Positions 46,234 to 56,050 are shown, numbered from the stretch's first letter. The stretch is DNA of 64,000 bases from Raineyella sp. W15-4 (GCF_033170155.1 NZ_CP137079.1:3844001-3908000); one strand, 5' to 3'. Made by a program: numbers and translations. The notes: generated by a model not told the origin, from the sequence alone.

Positions 46234-46890
46234 ATGGCCGGCGTCGAGCAGTTGAAGGTCGAGCCGTTGCAGCCCGGCGGGGTGTCCCGGCTCCCGATGG
46301 TCTGTGCCGACTGCCCGCTGCCGCACACGGTGCCCCCGGGGACCGGACAGTCCTGGGTGGACGCCGCCGCGCACACCTGGGGCTTCTGCGGGGTCCAGGC
46401 CCGGATCGGGGACACCCCGGTCGGCCACGTGCTGATCTCCCCGCCGCTCAACGCGCCACTGCGCGGGCCGTACGCCTCGGCCGGGGTGAGCCCTGATGCC
46501 GCGGTGATCCTGCAGTTCTGGGTCGACCCGGACCATCGCGGCCGGGGGGTGGGCCGGCACCTGCTCGAGGAACTGGCCGCGCTGCTGGTCCGGCGCCGGG
46601 TCGCCGGGCTGGAGATCCGCGCCTCCCGGACCGGACCGACCTGCGTCGCCCCGCCGGAGGACTGGCTGCTGGCGCACGGCTTCCGGGTGCTGCGGGAGGA
46701 CGTCCTGGCGTCACGGCTGCGGATGGACCTGAAGGCCACCCGGTCCTGGTTGCCGTCCTGGTCGGCGCTCGTCGACGGGGTGCGGGGGCTGGTCGGGCGG
46801 CCGGCGCCGGCCGGTCCGGAACCGGCCCGCCGGCCCGCGCCGGGGCCGGAACCGGCGCACCGGTCCGGCCCCCGTAGGCTGTCTCCGTGA
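46234..46890 (+). CDS. GNAT family N-acetyltransferase
   Basis: In this 218-residue protein the acetyl-CoA-binding motif A is QFWVDPDHRGRGVGRHLLEELA at ~90-110. A cysteine-rich N-terminal area (MVCADCPLPHT) and a Pro/Ala/Glu-rich C-terminal repeat tail (PAPAGPEPARRPAPGPEPA) are unusual. The acceptor is unknown. The leaderless promoter supports the ATG. The 3' end overlaps the next gene (GTGA). Confidence 0.82.
   Translation: MAGVEQLKVEPLQPGGVSRLPMVCADCPLPHTVPPGTGQSWVDAAAHTWGFCGVQARIGDTPVGHVLISPPLNAPLRGPYASAGVSPDAAVILQFWVDPDHRGRGVGRHLLEELAALLVRRRVAGLEIRASRTGPTCVAPPEDWLLAHGFRVLREDVLASRLRMDLKATRSWLPSWSALVDGVRGLVGRPAPAGPEPARRPAPGPEPAHRSGPRRLSP
46875..46880 (+). promoter_or_regulatory. -10 element of a leaderless promoter
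   Basis: TAGGCT lies 6 bp before the GTG at 46887, within the end of the GNAT gene. Confidence 0.45.
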
Positions 46891-47624
46891 ACGAGAGTGT
46901 CGAGGACATCCGGGACCGGGTCGCCGCGGCGGCCCGCAGCATCCTTCCCGCCGCCCCCAACGGTGCCGGCGCCCAGGTCGCCCCGCTGAGCGAACAGCAG
47001 CTGCGGGTGACCTACCGGGACGGGAGCTTCCGGATCCTCGACGTGGGCGGCTTCGTCGCCGTCGGTGACCTCTCCGAGTCGGCGATCCACGACTGGACGT
47101 ACGCCATGCTGGTGAGCACCGGGGCGCTGCCGTCGTACGTCCCGGTGGACGAGCTCGCGCCGACCATCGTCGGCACCGACCTGCCCGACTGGATCCTGTC
47201 CCGTCCGGTGGGGGAGGACCTGCTGGAGGCGATCAGCCACGGCGAGGGGTACGTGTCGACCGCCGACCTGTCCGCCTGGGAGGTGGACGCCGACCAGGTG
47301 TTCTCCGCGGTCCGCAGCCGCTTCGCACTCAGCCGGTTCGAGCCGGTCACCCGCGAGGACGGCGTGGTGATCGTCTCCTCCGACGACTGGACGGCGAGTG
47401 CCTGGGCGCTCTACCCGACGGTGCTGAAGATCGCTCTGGGGGTGTTCGACGCCCCGGCGCTGGTCTGGCTGCCCGACTCGGGACATCTGGTCGCTGCCGC
47501 GGCGAGCGATCCGGCGGCGATCGAGACCGCCCGGACCGTCGCCGCCAGGCTGTACGCGGAATCCGTGCGGCCGCTGACCCGGGAGGCGTACGTCGCCCAC
47601 AGCCGCCGGCTGGAGAAGGCCTGA
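46887..47624 (+). CDS. Conserved protein of unknown function
   Basis: This 245-residue soluble protein is unrecognised. The first ~65 residues look like an alpha/beta unit (LRVTYRDGSFRILDVGGFV). A later segment is DWTASAWALYPTVLKIALGVFDAPALVWLPDSGHLVAAA. No catalytic motif, signal or membrane segment is seen. It is translationally coupled to the GNAT gene and may also have its own leaderless transcript. It is convergent with the membrane protein gene at 47650. Confidence 0.65.
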   Translation: MNESVEDIRDRVAAAARSILPAAPNGAGAQVAPLSEQQLRVTYRDGSFRILDVGGFVAVGDLSESAIHDWTYAMLVSTGALPSYVPVDELAPTIVGTDLPDWILSRPVGEDLLEAISHGEGYVSTADLSAWEVDADQVFSAVRSRFALSRFEPVTREDGVVIVSSDDWTASAWALYPTVLKIALGVFDAPALVWLPDSGHLVAAAASDPAAIETARTVAARLYAESVRPLTREAYVAHSRRLEKA

Positions 47625-47633
47625 GGCCCTGGT

Positions 47634-47662
47634 CTACTGGGAGACGGTCCTACTGGGAGACG
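47634..47662. repeat. 13-bp direct repeat at a stop codon
   Basis: CTACTGGGAGACG occurs at 47634-47646 and 47650-47662, a 16-bp period. The second copy contains the reverse-strand stop and last codons of the membrane protein gene, so a short tandem duplication just after the stop is likely. Confidence 0.6.
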
Positions 47663-48171
47663 ATCGAGGTGGCGACCGCGGCGCTCTGGGCGACGACCTG
47701 CTCCAGGGTCTGGTCGGCCAGACCGACCCCGACCACGCCGACGTTGTCGCCGCGGACCACGCAGACGTCCTGTCCGGTGCTGTAACGGCCGCACATCCCG
47801 GCGCCGACCTGGCGCACTGCCGTGATGCCGAGGTCGTCGACCAGACCGGAGATGTCGCTGACCGGGCGGACCGCCATCACCAGCAGCTCCTTGTCGTTGC
47901 CCTGGTAGTAGGTGCCGGTGACGGTCTGCGCCTGGCCGCCGCCCAGCGCCATGGTGGTCGGCGAGGGCTGCGCGTTCGGGTCGATCACCAGGTCGCCCGC
48001 CTTCCGGGGCAGCACGATCGGGGTCGTGGCCGGGTTGGCCGAGGAGGCCTTCGAGCCGGCCTGCGAGGACAGCCAGCCGATCAGGACGACCACCCCGAGC
48101 ACGACGACCGCGGCCGCGATCGAGACCAGCACGGTCATCTGCCTGGTGGACTTGTCACGGGCTGTGCTCAT
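47650..48171 (-). CDS. Single-pass membrane protein of unknown function
   Basis: This 173-residue protein has a short basic cytoplasmic N-terminus, one membrane helix (VLVSIAAAVVVLGVVVLIGWL at ~13-35), a Pro/Ala linker and a ~110-residue extracellular domain containing two cysteines (GMCGRYSTGQDVCVV) that may form a disulfide. ATG 48171 has GAGGAACCG upstream. It lies 83 bp after trxA on the same strand, so a redox-linked envelope role is possible but unproven. Confidence 0.65.
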   Translation of the reverse strand: MSTARDKSTRQMTVLVSIAAAVVVLGVVVLIGWLSSQAGSKASSANPATTPIVLPRKAGDLVIDPNAQPSPTTMALGGGQAQTVTGTYYQGNDKELLVMAVRPVSDISGLVDDLGITAVRQVGAGMCGRYSTGQDVCVVRGDNVGVVGVGLADQTLEQVVAQSAAVATSIVSQ

Positions 48172-48254
48172 CGGTTCCTCCGGTCGGTGCCTCGCGGTCG
48201 GGGCGCACGGAGTCAACAATAACCGGGCCCCCGGAGGCGACGGCGGGGTCGCCG

Positions 48255-48587
48255 TCAGGCGAGGACGGACTCCACCGCGTCCTGCAGCTCCCGCTTGGTC
48301 TTCGCGCCCTGGAACCGCCGGACCTCCTGCCCGGCCACGAAGATCTGCACGGTCGGCACGCCACGGACCCTCTGGGCGTCGGGGGTGACGGCGTTGGCGT
48401 CGGTGTCGAGACGCAGGAACCGGACCCGGTCCCGGTAGCGTACAGCCAGCTCTTCCAGGATCGGATCGAGCTGCCGGCACGGGGAGCACCAGGTCGCCCA
48501 GTAGTCGACGAGCACCGGGACCTCCGCGGCGAGCACCCGCTCGGCGAAGGTCGTATCCGTCACGGCGTCCAGGGTCGGATTCTCCAC
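48255..48587 (-). CDS. trxA: Thioredoxin
   Basis: This 110-residue thioredoxin fold has the active site WATWCSPCRQLDP; Ser replaces the usual Gly of WCGPC. The cis-Pro is in VRGVPTVQIFV. It reduces protein disulfides in the cytosol with electrons from TrxB, encoded 43 bp upstream. The GTG start at 48587 lies 8 bp after TAGACT (reverse of 48596-48601), a near-leaderless promoter, so it need not depend on trxB transcription. Confidence 0.93.
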   Translation of the reverse strand: MENPTLDAVTDTTFAERVLAAEVPVLVDYWATWCSPCRQLDPILEELAVRYRDRVRFLRLDTDANAVTPDAQRVRGVPTVQIFVAGQEVRRFQGAKTKRELQDAVESVLA

Positions 48588-48630
48588 GGGGCGGGAGTCT
48601 AGCCCGCCCCGCGGATCAATTCCGGGGGTT

Positions 48631-49566
48631 TCAGACGCCCTGCGCGGCGAGCCAGCGCTCGGCGTCGAGGGCCGCGGCGCAGCCCGTCCCGGCGGCCGTG
48701 ATCGCCTGCCGGTAGGTGTGGTCGACCACGTCGCCGCAAGCGAAGACGCCGTCGAGGTTGGTGGCGGTGCTGTCCCTCGCGACCCGGACGTAGCCGCCCT
48801 CGTCGAGCTCCACCTGGCCGCGGAACAGCTCCGAGCGAGGGTTGTGACCGATCGCGATGAACAGCCCCTCCACAGGAACCTCGCGCAGGTGACCGGTCGT
48901 CGTGTCCTTCAGGGTGACCGACTCGACCTTGCCGTCGCCGTTGATCGCGGAGACCTCGCTGTTCCAGGCGAAGGAGATCTTCGGGTCGTCCATCGCCCGG
49001 TCGACCATGATCTTGGACGCCCGCAGCTGGTCACGCCGGTGGATCATCAGCACCGACCGGCCGAACCGGGACAGGAAGGTCGCCTCCTCGACCGCGGAGT
49101 CACCACCGCCGACGACGGCGATCGGCTTGTCCCGGAAGAAGAATCCGTCGCAGGTGGCGCACCAGGACACGCCGTGGCCGGACAGCCGGTCCTCGTCGGG
49201 CAGGCCGAGCCGGCGGTAGCCGGAGCCGGTCGCCAGGATCACCGCCCGGGCGTGGTGGATGTCATCGTTGGAGTCCTTGACCACCTTGACGTCACCGGTC
49301 AGGTCGACATCGACGACGTCCTCGGTGATGAACTCCGCGCCGAACCGTTCGGCCTGGGCCCGCATGTTGTCCATCAACTCGGGTCCCTGGATGCCCTCGG
49401 GGAAGCCAGGGAAGTTCTCGACCTCGGTGGTCGTCATCAGGGCGCCGCCAGCGTCCACGGCACCCTCGATGACCAGCGGCTCCAGCTGCGCCCGGGCCGC
49501 GTAGATGGCCGCGGTGTAACCGGCCGGGCCACTGCCGATGATGATCAGGTCGCGTACGTCGCTCAT
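48631..49566 (-). CDS. trxB: Thioredoxin reductase
   Basis: This 311-residue flavoprotein has FAD motif [18 protein letters not shown], redox pair CATC in [16 protein letters not shown] motif [18 protein letters not shown] and the final [22 protein letters not shown]. It keeps TrxA reduced. ATG 49566; an upstream frame extension to 49761 has no conserved residues. trxB-trxA point toward parB as in mycobacteria, but sigM is not adjacent. Confidence 0.95.
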   Translation of the reverse strand: MSDVRDLIIIGSGPAGYTAAIYAARAQLEPLVIEGAVDAGGALMTTTEVENFPGFPEGIQGPELMDNMRAQAERFGAEFITEDVVDVDLTGDVKVVKDSNDDIHHARAVILATGSGYRRLGLPDEDRLSGHGVSWCATCDGFFFRDKPIAVVGGGDSAVEEATFLSRFGRSVLMIHRRDQLRASKIMVDRAMDDPKISFAWNSEVSAINGDGKVESVTLKDTTTGHLREVPVEGLFIAIGHNPRSELFRGQVELDEGGYVRVARDSTATNLDGVFACGDVVDHTYRQAITAAGTGCAAALDAERWLAAQGV

Positions 49567-49643
49567 GGGTTTCCTCGTTCGGGGGTCGGTCGCCGGGACA
49601 ACCGTTCTGTCCGGCCCATTATTCCCGCTCCCCCGGTCCCGGC

Positions 49644-50645
49644 TCACCCCTCCGGATACCTGGTCCGGTACTGGTCCACCGTGTCGTTCTTCAGCGCGTC
49701 GCTCAGTTCGGCCAGCTTGGCCTCGTCGACGATGTCGATCGCCTGCTTGTCGGCCGACCAACCGGTCCCGGCGACCGGAGCCTGCATCAGGTGGATGTCG
49801 TCGCCGGTGATCCCGCGCAGCGACATGCCGGTCTTGAGCAACTCGGTGTCGGTCAGCCCGGCGTCGACGGTGAGGTACTTCGAGAAGCTGGAGACGAAGT
49901 TCGTGAACTGCCCCGGGTTGGCCAGCACATCGGTGCTCAACGCCTTGCGGATGATCGCCTGGACGACGGTGCGCTGCCGTTCGGCGCGGTCGAAGTCGCC
50001 GCGGGGCAGGTCGTAGCGTTCCCGGACGTATGCCAGCGCGTTGTCACCCTGGAGGGTGACGTCACCCTGCGGGAAGACCATGTCCTGGTGGCTCGCGTTC
50101 GGGTTGTACACGGTGACCCCGCCCAGGGCGGTGGTCATGTCCTTGAACCCCTGGAAGTCCGTGGTGACGATGTGGTCGATCGGCACCCCCAGCAGGTCCT
50201 GCATGGTCCGCACGGTCAGCGCCTGGCCGCCCCAGGAGTACGCCGCGTTGATCTTGGCGCTGCCGTGGTCGGGGATCGGCACCCACATGTCACGCGGGAA
50301 GGAGATGATCGTGACGCTCTTGCGGTCGGCCGGGACGTGGACCAGCATCAGCGCGTCGCTGCGGCCCCGCTCGGAGCTGACGTCGCGGGTGTCGGTGCCC
50401 ATCACGATGTAGTTCAGCGCGTCCCCCTGCTTCGGCTGCGGGGTGATCACACCGCTGGTGCGGTGCACATTGCTGTCGAAGGAGGTGCGGATCGCGTTCA
50501 GGTAGAGGCCGAGCGCACCGACGACGATCAGGATGACCGCGAGCAGCGCGCCGACGGCGATCAGCACCGGGTGGCGCCGCTTCGCGGGTCTCTTTCCCGG
50601 GTCCCCCGTCGCGGCCGCTGCTTCTCCGTACGGGCTGTCGGTCAT
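49644..50645 (-). CDS. LytR-CpsA-Psr (LCP) family transferase
   Basis: This 333-residue protein has a cytoplasmic N-terminus of ~25 residues, one helix ([25 protein letters not shown]), then the extracellular LCP domain: [50 protein letters not shown] and [19 protein letters not shown] with its arginine cluster for the polyprenyl pyrophosphate. LCP enzymes attach polymers to peptidoglycan. ATG 50645 has GAGG upstream. The gene stands alone, 56 bp after the lipoprotein gene. Confidence 0.92.
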   Translation of the reverse strand: MTDSPYGEAAAATGDPGKRPAKRRHPVLIAVGALLAVILIVVGALGLYLNAIRTSFDSNVHRTSGVITPQPKQGDALNYIVMGTDTRDVSSERGRSDALMLVHVPADRKSVTIISFPRDMWVPIPDHGSAKINAAYSWGGQALTVRTMQDLLGVPIDHIVTTDFQGFKDMTTALGGVTVYNPNASHQDMVFPQGDVTLQGDNALAYVRERYDLPRGDFDRAERQRTVVQAIIRKALSTDVLANPGQFTNFVSSFSKYLTVDAGLTDTELLKTGMSLRGITGDDIHLMQAPVAGTGWSADKQAIDIVDEAKLAELSDALKNDTVDQYRTRYPEG

Positions 50646-50701
50646 CTGCCATCCTCTGAACGCCTGGTGTCGTGCTGCAGACCAGTCTGGCCATCCACGG
50701 G

Positions 50702-51289
50702 TCACTTCCCAACCGCGGAGCCGTGGAATTGGACCGCATTGTGCTTCCCGTCACGTGGGTCGACCGCGATCGTCACGTTCCCGGCGTCCGCGCGGGGGAT
50801 GGCGAACCCGACGTGCGCCTTGCGCTGCGCCCCGGCCGGGACCGGGTCGGCGAAACCCACCCCGAAGGTGCCGCCGGCATCGCTCAGCATCACCGCGCCG
50901 ACGGTGTCCCGGTAGTACCCGTGGATCACCACCCCGGTCGCGTCGTACGCCGCGGCGGTGGAGTTGGTGATGACGACGTCCGCGACCACCACCTCGCCAC
51001 CGGTGCCCTCCGCGCCGATGATCCCGGCCGGGGCGGTGGCCGCGGTGATGCCGTCGATCTGGATCGCCAGGCCGTCGGGGAAGTCGGCCGCCTGGTCGAG
51101 GGTGAGCTGCTCGCCCACCGGCGGGGTGCTCGGCGGGTCGGTGAGGTCGGGCGCCGGCGTGGTCGCGGCGTCGGAGCTGACGGCGGGCGCGGAAACCGCC
51201 GGGGATCCCGTCGCGGTGGGCGTACCGGCCGCAGAACAGGCCCCGAGCAGGGGGATGAGGAGCAGGAGGGCGGCCGCGCCGTTTCGCAT
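50702..51289 (-). CDS. Lipoprotein with DUF4352-like beta domain
   Basis: This 195-residue protein has a lipobox LLGAC with the acylated Cys at ~18 after a hydrophobic signal, then a Ser/Thr/Pro/Ala linker of ~40 residues and an Ig-like beta domain (EVVVADVVITNSTAAAYDATGVVIHGYYRDT, with GVGFADPVPAGAQRKAHVGF) resembling DUF4352/TRF-like extracellular domains. The binding partner is unknown. It is divergent from the LysR gene (102-bp gap). Confidence 0.75.
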   Translation of the reverse strand: MRNGAAALLLLIPLLGACSAAGTPTATGSPAVSAPAVSSDAATTPAPDLTDPPSTPPVGEQLTLDQAADFPDGLAIQIDGITAATAPAGIIGAEGTGGEVVVADVVITNSTAAAYDATGVVIHGYYRDTVGAVMLSDAGGTFGVGFADPVPAGAQRKAHVGFAIPRADAGNVTIAVDPRDGKHNAVQFHGSAVGK

Positions 51290-51379
51290 GACCCGACGGT
51301 AGCCGACCAGCCGGGGTGTAGAGGAAAGTCCTGCGCCCGCGATTCACAGGAACTTATGGATTACGAAAGAAGTATCACG

Positions 51380-51385
51380 TAGAAT
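51380..51385 (+). promoter_or_regulatory. -10 element of the leaderless LysR gene promoter
   Basis: TAGAAT lies 6 bp before the ATG at 51392. The preceding ~40 bp are AT-rich (TTATGGATTACGAAAGAAG), where the regulator itself may bind. Confidence 0.6.
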
Positions 51386-51391
51386 CGGCGC

Positions 51392-52378
51392 ATGATCGAG
51401 GTCAAGCACCTGCGGCTGATCGCAGCCATCGACAAGTACGGCACCCTGTCGGGCGCCGCTCGTGAGCTCGGCCTCTCCCAGCCCGCCATCACCCAGCAGA
51501 TGCAGCGGCTGGAGAAGGAGCTCGGCACCCCCCTGGTGACGAAGCAGTCCCGCGGGGTCAGTCTCACCTCGGCCGGCCGGGTGTTGCTGCGGCATGCCGG
51601 CCAGGTGCTGCCGTCGTTGTCCCGGGCCGAGTCCGAGATCGCCGCCATCGCCGGCCTGCGCGGCGGCGAGATCCGGATCAGTGCCTTCGCCTCGGGGGCG
51701 GCGGCGCTGCTGCCGGGCGCCCTGGCGCGGATGGCCGACGAGCACCCCGGGATCAGCTTCCGGCTCGGTGAGGCCGAGACGGAGGAGTCCCTCGAGCTGC
51801 TCCGCAAGGGCGACTGTGAGATCGCCCTGGTGTACGAGTACCACTCCGAGAACATGACGCTGCGCCGGCCCGATCTGCGCCACGATCCCGACGAGATCTG
51901 GCAGACCGCGCTGGAGGAGCACATCTGGGTGGCCATGCCGCGGTCGCACCCGCTGGCGGCCGAGCCGGCGGTGGACGTGAGCGATCTGGAGGGTGCCCGG
52001 TGGATCTCCGGCTGTCCCTCCTGTCAGGGCAACCTGGTCGACGTCTGTTCGGTGGCCGGCTTCCAGCCCGACATCACGTACGAGACCGACGACTACATCG
52101 CCCTGCAGGGCCTTGCTGCCGCGGGGCTGGGCGTCGCCCTGCTGCCGGACCTGATGCTGATGGCCACCCGGAGCGACTCCGACCTGGTCCTCAAGCCCCT
52201 GCTGCAGCAGCGGTTCCGCCGGGTGTCGGTGGTGACGACCAAGGCACTGGCCTCGGTGCCCGGCGTGTTGGAGACGATGCATGCCATCGTCGAGGTCGGC
52301 CAGAACCTGCCGCTGCCGGAGGCGGTACGCGAGCCGGCGGCGGTCGCGGAGCGGGAGGCCGTCGGGGAACCCGCATAG
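51392..52378 (+). CDS. LysR family transcriptional regulator
   Basis: This 328-residue regulator has the N-terminal winged helix (GTLSGAARELGLSQPAITQQMQRLEKELGTPL) at 1-65 and a periplasmic-binding-type effector domain from ~90. Two cysteines lie close together in SGCPSCQGN, which might sense metal or redox (speculative). The Ala/Glu-rich tail is extra. It is divergent from the lipoprotein gene and 30 bp before the AI-2E-type permease gene, either of which could be a target. Confidence 0.9.
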   Translation: MIEVKHLRLIAAIDKYGTLSGAARELGLSQPAITQQMQRLEKELGTPLVTKQSRGVSLTSAGRVLLRHAGQVLPSLSRAESEIAAIAGLRGGEIRISAFASGAAALLPGALARMADEHPGISFRLGEAETEESLELLRKGDCEIALVYEYHSENMTLRRPDLRHDPDEIWQTALEEHIWVAMPRSHPLAAEPAVDVSDLEGARWISGCPSCQGNLVDVCSVAGFQPDITYETDDYIALQGLAAAGLGVALLPDLMLMATRSDSDLVLKPLLQQRFRRVSVVTTKALASVPGVLETMHAIVEVGQNLPLPEAVREPAAVAEREAVGEPA

Positions 52379-52408
52379 CGGCCGGGTCCGGGACCCGGAG
52401 AGCCCACA

Positions 52409-53710
52409 GTGAGCGATCGGACGCCGTCCGCCCGCACCGGCCGCGGCCGTGGGAGCGCCCTGATCCGCGATGACGCGCCGCTGCCGATCGGGATCGGTCT
52501 GATCCTCGTCTCGGCGGCGCTGGTCGTCGTCGCGATCGGACTGCGCTACATCGCCGGGATCGTCGGGCCGACGTTCCTCGCGCTCACCCTGGTGCTCACC
52601 GTCGGTCCGATGCGGCAGCGGCTGGTCCGCTGGCACCTCCCCGGCTGGCTGGCCAGCCTGCTGATGCTGATCCTGCTCTACGCGGTGATCTTCGGCATCC
52701 TCACCGGAGTCGCGGTGTCGATCGCCCAGCTGGTGCAGGTGCTGCCCCGGTACGCGGGCACCGTCAACGAGATGTCCGGCGAGGTGCTGCGGTGGCTGTC
52801 GGAGCGCGGGATCGACACCTCCAACGCCGACCTGCTGCTCGGCCAGCTCGACCTGGGCCGGATCATCCAGCTGCTGCAGGGCCTGCTGGCCGGGGTCTCC
52901 TCGGCCGGGACGATCATCTTCGTGCTCGCCATGGCGGTGGCCTTCCTGCTCGTCGACTCCACCGCGATGGAGGGCAGGCTGGCGTCCCTGCGGCAGTACC
53001 AGCCGTACCTGGCTGCGGCACTCGGCGACTTCGGCTACCGGGTGCGTCGTTACTGGGTGGTCAACACCCTGTTCGGCCTGATCGTGGCGGTGCTGGACAC
53101 CATCGTGCTGTTCGCGCTCGGGGTGCCGTTGCCGTTCGTCTGGGGCCTGTTCGCCTGGGTGACCAACTACATCCCCAACATCGGCTTCGTCGTCGGTCTG
53201 GTCCCCCCGGCGCTGCTCGCCCTGCTGGACGGCGGCCCGGTGGAGGCGCTGATCGTGGTGATCGCCTACTCGGTGCTCAACTTCGTCATCCAGGCGATCA
53301 TCCAGCCGAAGTTCACCGGGGACGCCGTCGGGCTGAACACCACCGTGACCTTCGTCTCACTGGTCTTCTGGACCAGTGTGATCGGCGCCCTGGGGTCGAT
53401 CCTCGCCGTGCCGCTGACCCTGTTCGCCAAGTCGCTGCTGATCGACTCCAGCCCGCGGCTGCAGTGGGTGAACGTCTTCCTGCGCTCCAAGGACGCCGAG
53501 GAACCGCCGGTCCGACCCCAGTGGCAGCTGCACCATGTCCCCTCGCTGCCACGGTGGCTGCCCTGGACGGATCGCCCGGCGGCCGGTGGATCGGCGGAGA
53601 CACCGGCGAGGGAGACGGAGAGCCCGGCGAGGGAGACGGAGAGCCCGGCGAAGCCCGGCCCGGCCGACCAGCACCCGGTGGGAGACGGTCAGACCGACGT
53701 GGAAAGATGA
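52409..53710 (+). CDS. AI-2E family transporter (PerM/YdiK-like)
   Basis: This 433-residue polytopic membrane protein has N-terminal helices (LPIGIGLILVSAALVVVAIGL), a middle soluble region with paired helices, and the conserved block LPFVWGLFAWVTNYIPNIGFVVGLVPPALLAL, typical of the AI-2E/PerM family. The transported solute is uncertain in this family; sodium-proton exchange and signal export have both been proposed. The Glu/Ser/Pro-rich tail holds a 21-bp tandem repeat. GTG 52409 has GGAGAG upstream. Confidence 0.86.
   Translation: MSDRTPSARTGRGRGSALIRDDAPLPIGIGLILVSAALVVVAIGLRYIAGIVGPTFLALTLVLTVGPMRQRLVRWHLPGWLASLLMLILLYAVIFGILTGVAVSIAQLVQVLPRYAGTVNEMSGEVLRWLSERGIDTSNADLLLGQLDLGRIIQLLQGLLAGVSSAGTIIFVLAMAVAFLLVDSTAMEGRLASLRQYQPYLAAALGDFGYRVRRYWVVNTLFGLIVAVLDTIVLFALGVPLPFVWGLFAWVTNYIPNIGFVVGLVPPALLALLDGGPVEALIVVIAYSVLNFVIQAIIQPKFTGDAVGLNTTVTFVSLVFWTSVIGALGSILAVPLTLFAKSLLIDSSPRLQWVNVFLRSKDAEEPPVRPQWQLHHVPSLPRWLPWTDRPAAGGSAETPARETESPARETESPAKPGPADQHPVGDGQTDVER
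53608..53649 (+). repeat. 21-bp tandem repeat (two copies) in the permease tail
   Basis: Two exact copies of a 21-bp unit (53608-53628 and 53629-53649) encode repeated Glu/Arg/Thr/Ser/Pro-rich heptads at the cytoplasmic C-terminus. Copy number is likely to vary between strains. Confidence 0.85.
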
Positions 53711-53745
53711 CGAGCACCACCGTGATCCGCACGAAGGAGTGATCC

Positions 53746-55425
53746 GTGACCGAGTTCTTCTATGAGGACATGCTGCCGGCCGTCACGCCGGACGAGACGC
53801 CGTACCGTCTGCTCACGACCGAGGGGGTCCGGACCGTCGAAGGGCCCGGTGGGCGTACGTTCCTCGAGGTCGACCCGGAGGCGATCACCCTCCTCACGGA
53901 GACGGCGATGCACGACATCGCCCACTTCCTGCGTCCGGCGCACCTCGCCCAGCTGGCGAAGATCCTCGACGACCCGGAGGCCTCGAACAACGACAAGTTC
54001 GTCGCCCTGGACCTGCTGAAGAACGCCAACATCGCCTCCGGCGGGGTGCTGCCGATGTGCCAGGACACCGGCACGGCGATCGTCTCGGCCCACCGCGGAC
54101 AGCAGGTGCTGACCTCGGTGCAGGACGAGGTGCCGATCTCGCAGGGCGTCTACAACGCCTACACCCGGCTCAACCTGCGCTACTCGCAGAACGCCCCGCT
54201 GACCATGTGGGACGAGAAGAACACCGGCTGCAACCTGCCGGCCCAGATCGACATCGCCGCGGACACCCACCCCGGTCACGAGACCGAGTACGAGTTCCTC
54301 TTCATGGCCAAGGGCGGCGGGTCGGCCAACAAGTCCTACCTGTACCAGGAGACCAAGGCGATCCTCAACGAGGACGCCATGATGGAGTTCCTCGACGAGA
54401 AGCTGCGGACCCTCGGCACCGCCGCCTGCCCGCCCTACCACCTCGCCGTGGTGATCGGCGGCACCTCCGCGGAGGCCGCGCTGAAGACCGCGAAGTACGC
54501 CTCCGCGAAGTACCTCGACACGCTGCCCACCGAGGGATCGGCGAGCGGCCACGGCTTCCGCGATCCGGCGATGGAGCAGAAGGTCCTGCAGCTGACCCAG
54601 GACTTCGGCATCGGCGCACAGTTCGGCGGCAAGTACTTCTGCCATGACGTCCGGGTCGTCCGGCTGCCGCGGCACGGCGCCTCGCTGCCGGTGGCCATCG
54701 CGGTCTCCTGCTCCGCCGACCGCCAGTGCAAGGGCAAGATCACCCCGGAGGGGGTGTTCCTCGAGCAGCTCGAGTTCGAGCCCGGCCACTACCTGCCCGA
54801 GGTCACCCACGAGCACGTCGGTGCCGAGGACGAGGCCGTTGCGGTCGACCTCAACCGGCCGATGGCCGAGGTGCTCGCCGAGCTGACGAAGTACCCGGTG
54901 AAGACCCGGCTGTCGCTGACCGGCACCCTGGTCGTCGCCCGCGACATCGCCCACGCCAAGATCCGCGAACGCCTCGACGCCGGCGAGGAGATGCCGCAGT
55001 ACCTCAAGGACCACCCGGTCTACTACGCCGGCCCGGCCAAGACCCCGGAGGGGATGGCCTCCGGCTCGTTCGGGCCGACAACCGCCGGCCGGATGGACTC
55101 CTACGTCGACCAGTTCCAGGCAGCCGGCGGCTCGATGATCATGCTGGCCAAGGGCAACCGGTCGAAGGCCGTCACCGACGCCTGCGCCGCACACGGCGGC
55201 TTCTACCTCGGCTCGATCGGCGGCCCGGCGGCCCGGCTCGCCCAGGACTGCATCAAGAAGGTCGAGGTGCTGGAGTACCCCGAGCTCGGCATGGAGGCCG
55301 TCTGGCGGATCGAGGTGGAGGACTTCCCGGCCTTCATCATCGTCGACGACAAGGGCAACGACTTCTTCTCCTCGGTCAGCAAGCCGATCGCCCGGACCAT
55401 CCCGGTGCGGGCGGGAGCCAAGTAG
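53746..55425 (+). CDS. Class I fumarate hydratase
   Basis: This 559-residue enzyme fuses the alpha and beta parts of iron-sulfur fumarase, interconverting fumarate and malate. Likely cluster cysteines are in [20 protein letters not shown] and [31 protein letters not shown] and the C-terminal [29 protein letters not shown] (beta domain) are family hallmarks. It is oxygen-sensitive as a class, consistent with a facultative or anaerobic lifestyle. GTG 53746 has AAGGAG upstream. Confidence 0.95.
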   Translation: MTEFFYEDMLPAVTPDETPYRLLTTEGVRTVEGPGGRTFLEVDPEAITLLTETAMHDIAHFLRPAHLAQLAKILDDPEASNNDKFVALDLLKNANIASGGVLPMCQDTGTAIVSAHRGQQVLTSVQDEVPISQGVYNAYTRLNLRYSQNAPLTMWDEKNTGCNLPAQIDIAADTHPGHETEYEFLFMAKGGGSANKSYLYQETKAILNEDAMMEFLDEKLRTLGTAACPPYHLAVVIGGTSAEAALKTAKYASAKYLDTLPTEGSASGHGFRDPAMEQKVLQLTQDFGIGAQFGGKYFCHDVRVVRLPRHGASLPVAIAVSCSADRQCKGKITPEGVFLEQLEFEPGHYLPEVTHEHVGAEDEAVAVDLNRPMAEVLAELTKYPVKTRLSLTGTLVVARDIAHAKIRERLDAGEEMPQYLKDHPVYYAGPAKTPEGMASGSFGPTTAGRMDSYVDQFQAAGGSMIMLAKGNRSKAVTDACAAHGGFYLGSIGGPAARLAQDCIKKVEVLEYPELGMEAVWRIEVEDFPAFIIVDDKGNDFFSSVSKPIARTIPVRAGAK

Positions 55426-55464
55426 GCCGAATCGGAGGATCGGCGGGTCCCCACCGCACCTCCA

Positions 55465-55530
55465 CCTCCGCGTTTCGCCCGTGCATTGGTGTTGGACTAC
55501 AGACGACAACGCTCGGGCGAAACGCGGAGG
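55465..55530. repeat. Perfect 17-bp inverted repeat downstream of fumarase
   Basis: CCTCCGCGTTTCGCCCG (55465-55481) and its exact inverse (55514-55530) flank a 32-bp spacer. It lies 40 bp after the fumarase stop. It could act as a terminator, but the long loop and lack of T-run make a small palindromic mobile or repeated element an alternative. The rest of 55426-55566 shows nothing else. Confidence 0.8.
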
Positions 55531-55566
55531 CCGCCGGCCGAGTCTCGGTGCGGTGTCAGTGCCGGA

Positions 55567-55960
55567 GTGAATCATCATGGACGTGAGCGAGACATCGCCA
55601 AGTACGCCAGAGGCGAGGTGTTGCTGACCGTCCGCGTTGCTCGAGAGCGCGCCCCTGCTCAGTGAGTTCTCGGATTGGCACGCCGTGCTGAATCGCTACC
55701 TCCATGTGCCGGTGAACCCTGGCGAGTCGGAGGACGAGTGGGAGTTGCGCTGGACCGCGCTCGATGACGACTTCGGCGCGCGAGCGAAGCCTTACGACGC
55801 GGCCCCGATCACCGAATGGCCCGACGAACTGCGTGCCGAGATCGAGTCTTCGTGGGAGGCGATCTTCGATCCGGCGACATGGCGACCGAAGCTCAACCTC
55901 CAAGCCACGATCAGTGAACTCCGCACCGCTGATGTTGTTCGGGCGGTCCGTATCCGCTGA
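55567..55960 (+). pseudogene. Frameshifted, N-truncated DUF3841-like gene
   Basis: One frame from 55567 reads ...AKYARGEVLLTVRVARERA and stops at about 55663. A second frame from 55637 reads APLLSEFSDWHAVLNRYL and continues to 55960, ending LQATISELRTADVVRAVRIR. Joined by a +1 shift near 55650 these match the pattern I recall for DUF3841 (small phage/accessory protein of unknown function, ~190 residues). The N-terminal third is missing where the inverted repeat lies. Both a frameshift and a truncation suggest decay. Confidence 0.6.
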
Positions 55961-56050
55961 GTGAAGGGCGTCAGCGATGTCACTCGTGCCCATCCAAGGT
56001 TGCTCTTTTGGGTGAGGTCCTTTGGGTGAGACCGGAATCTGAGTATCAGA

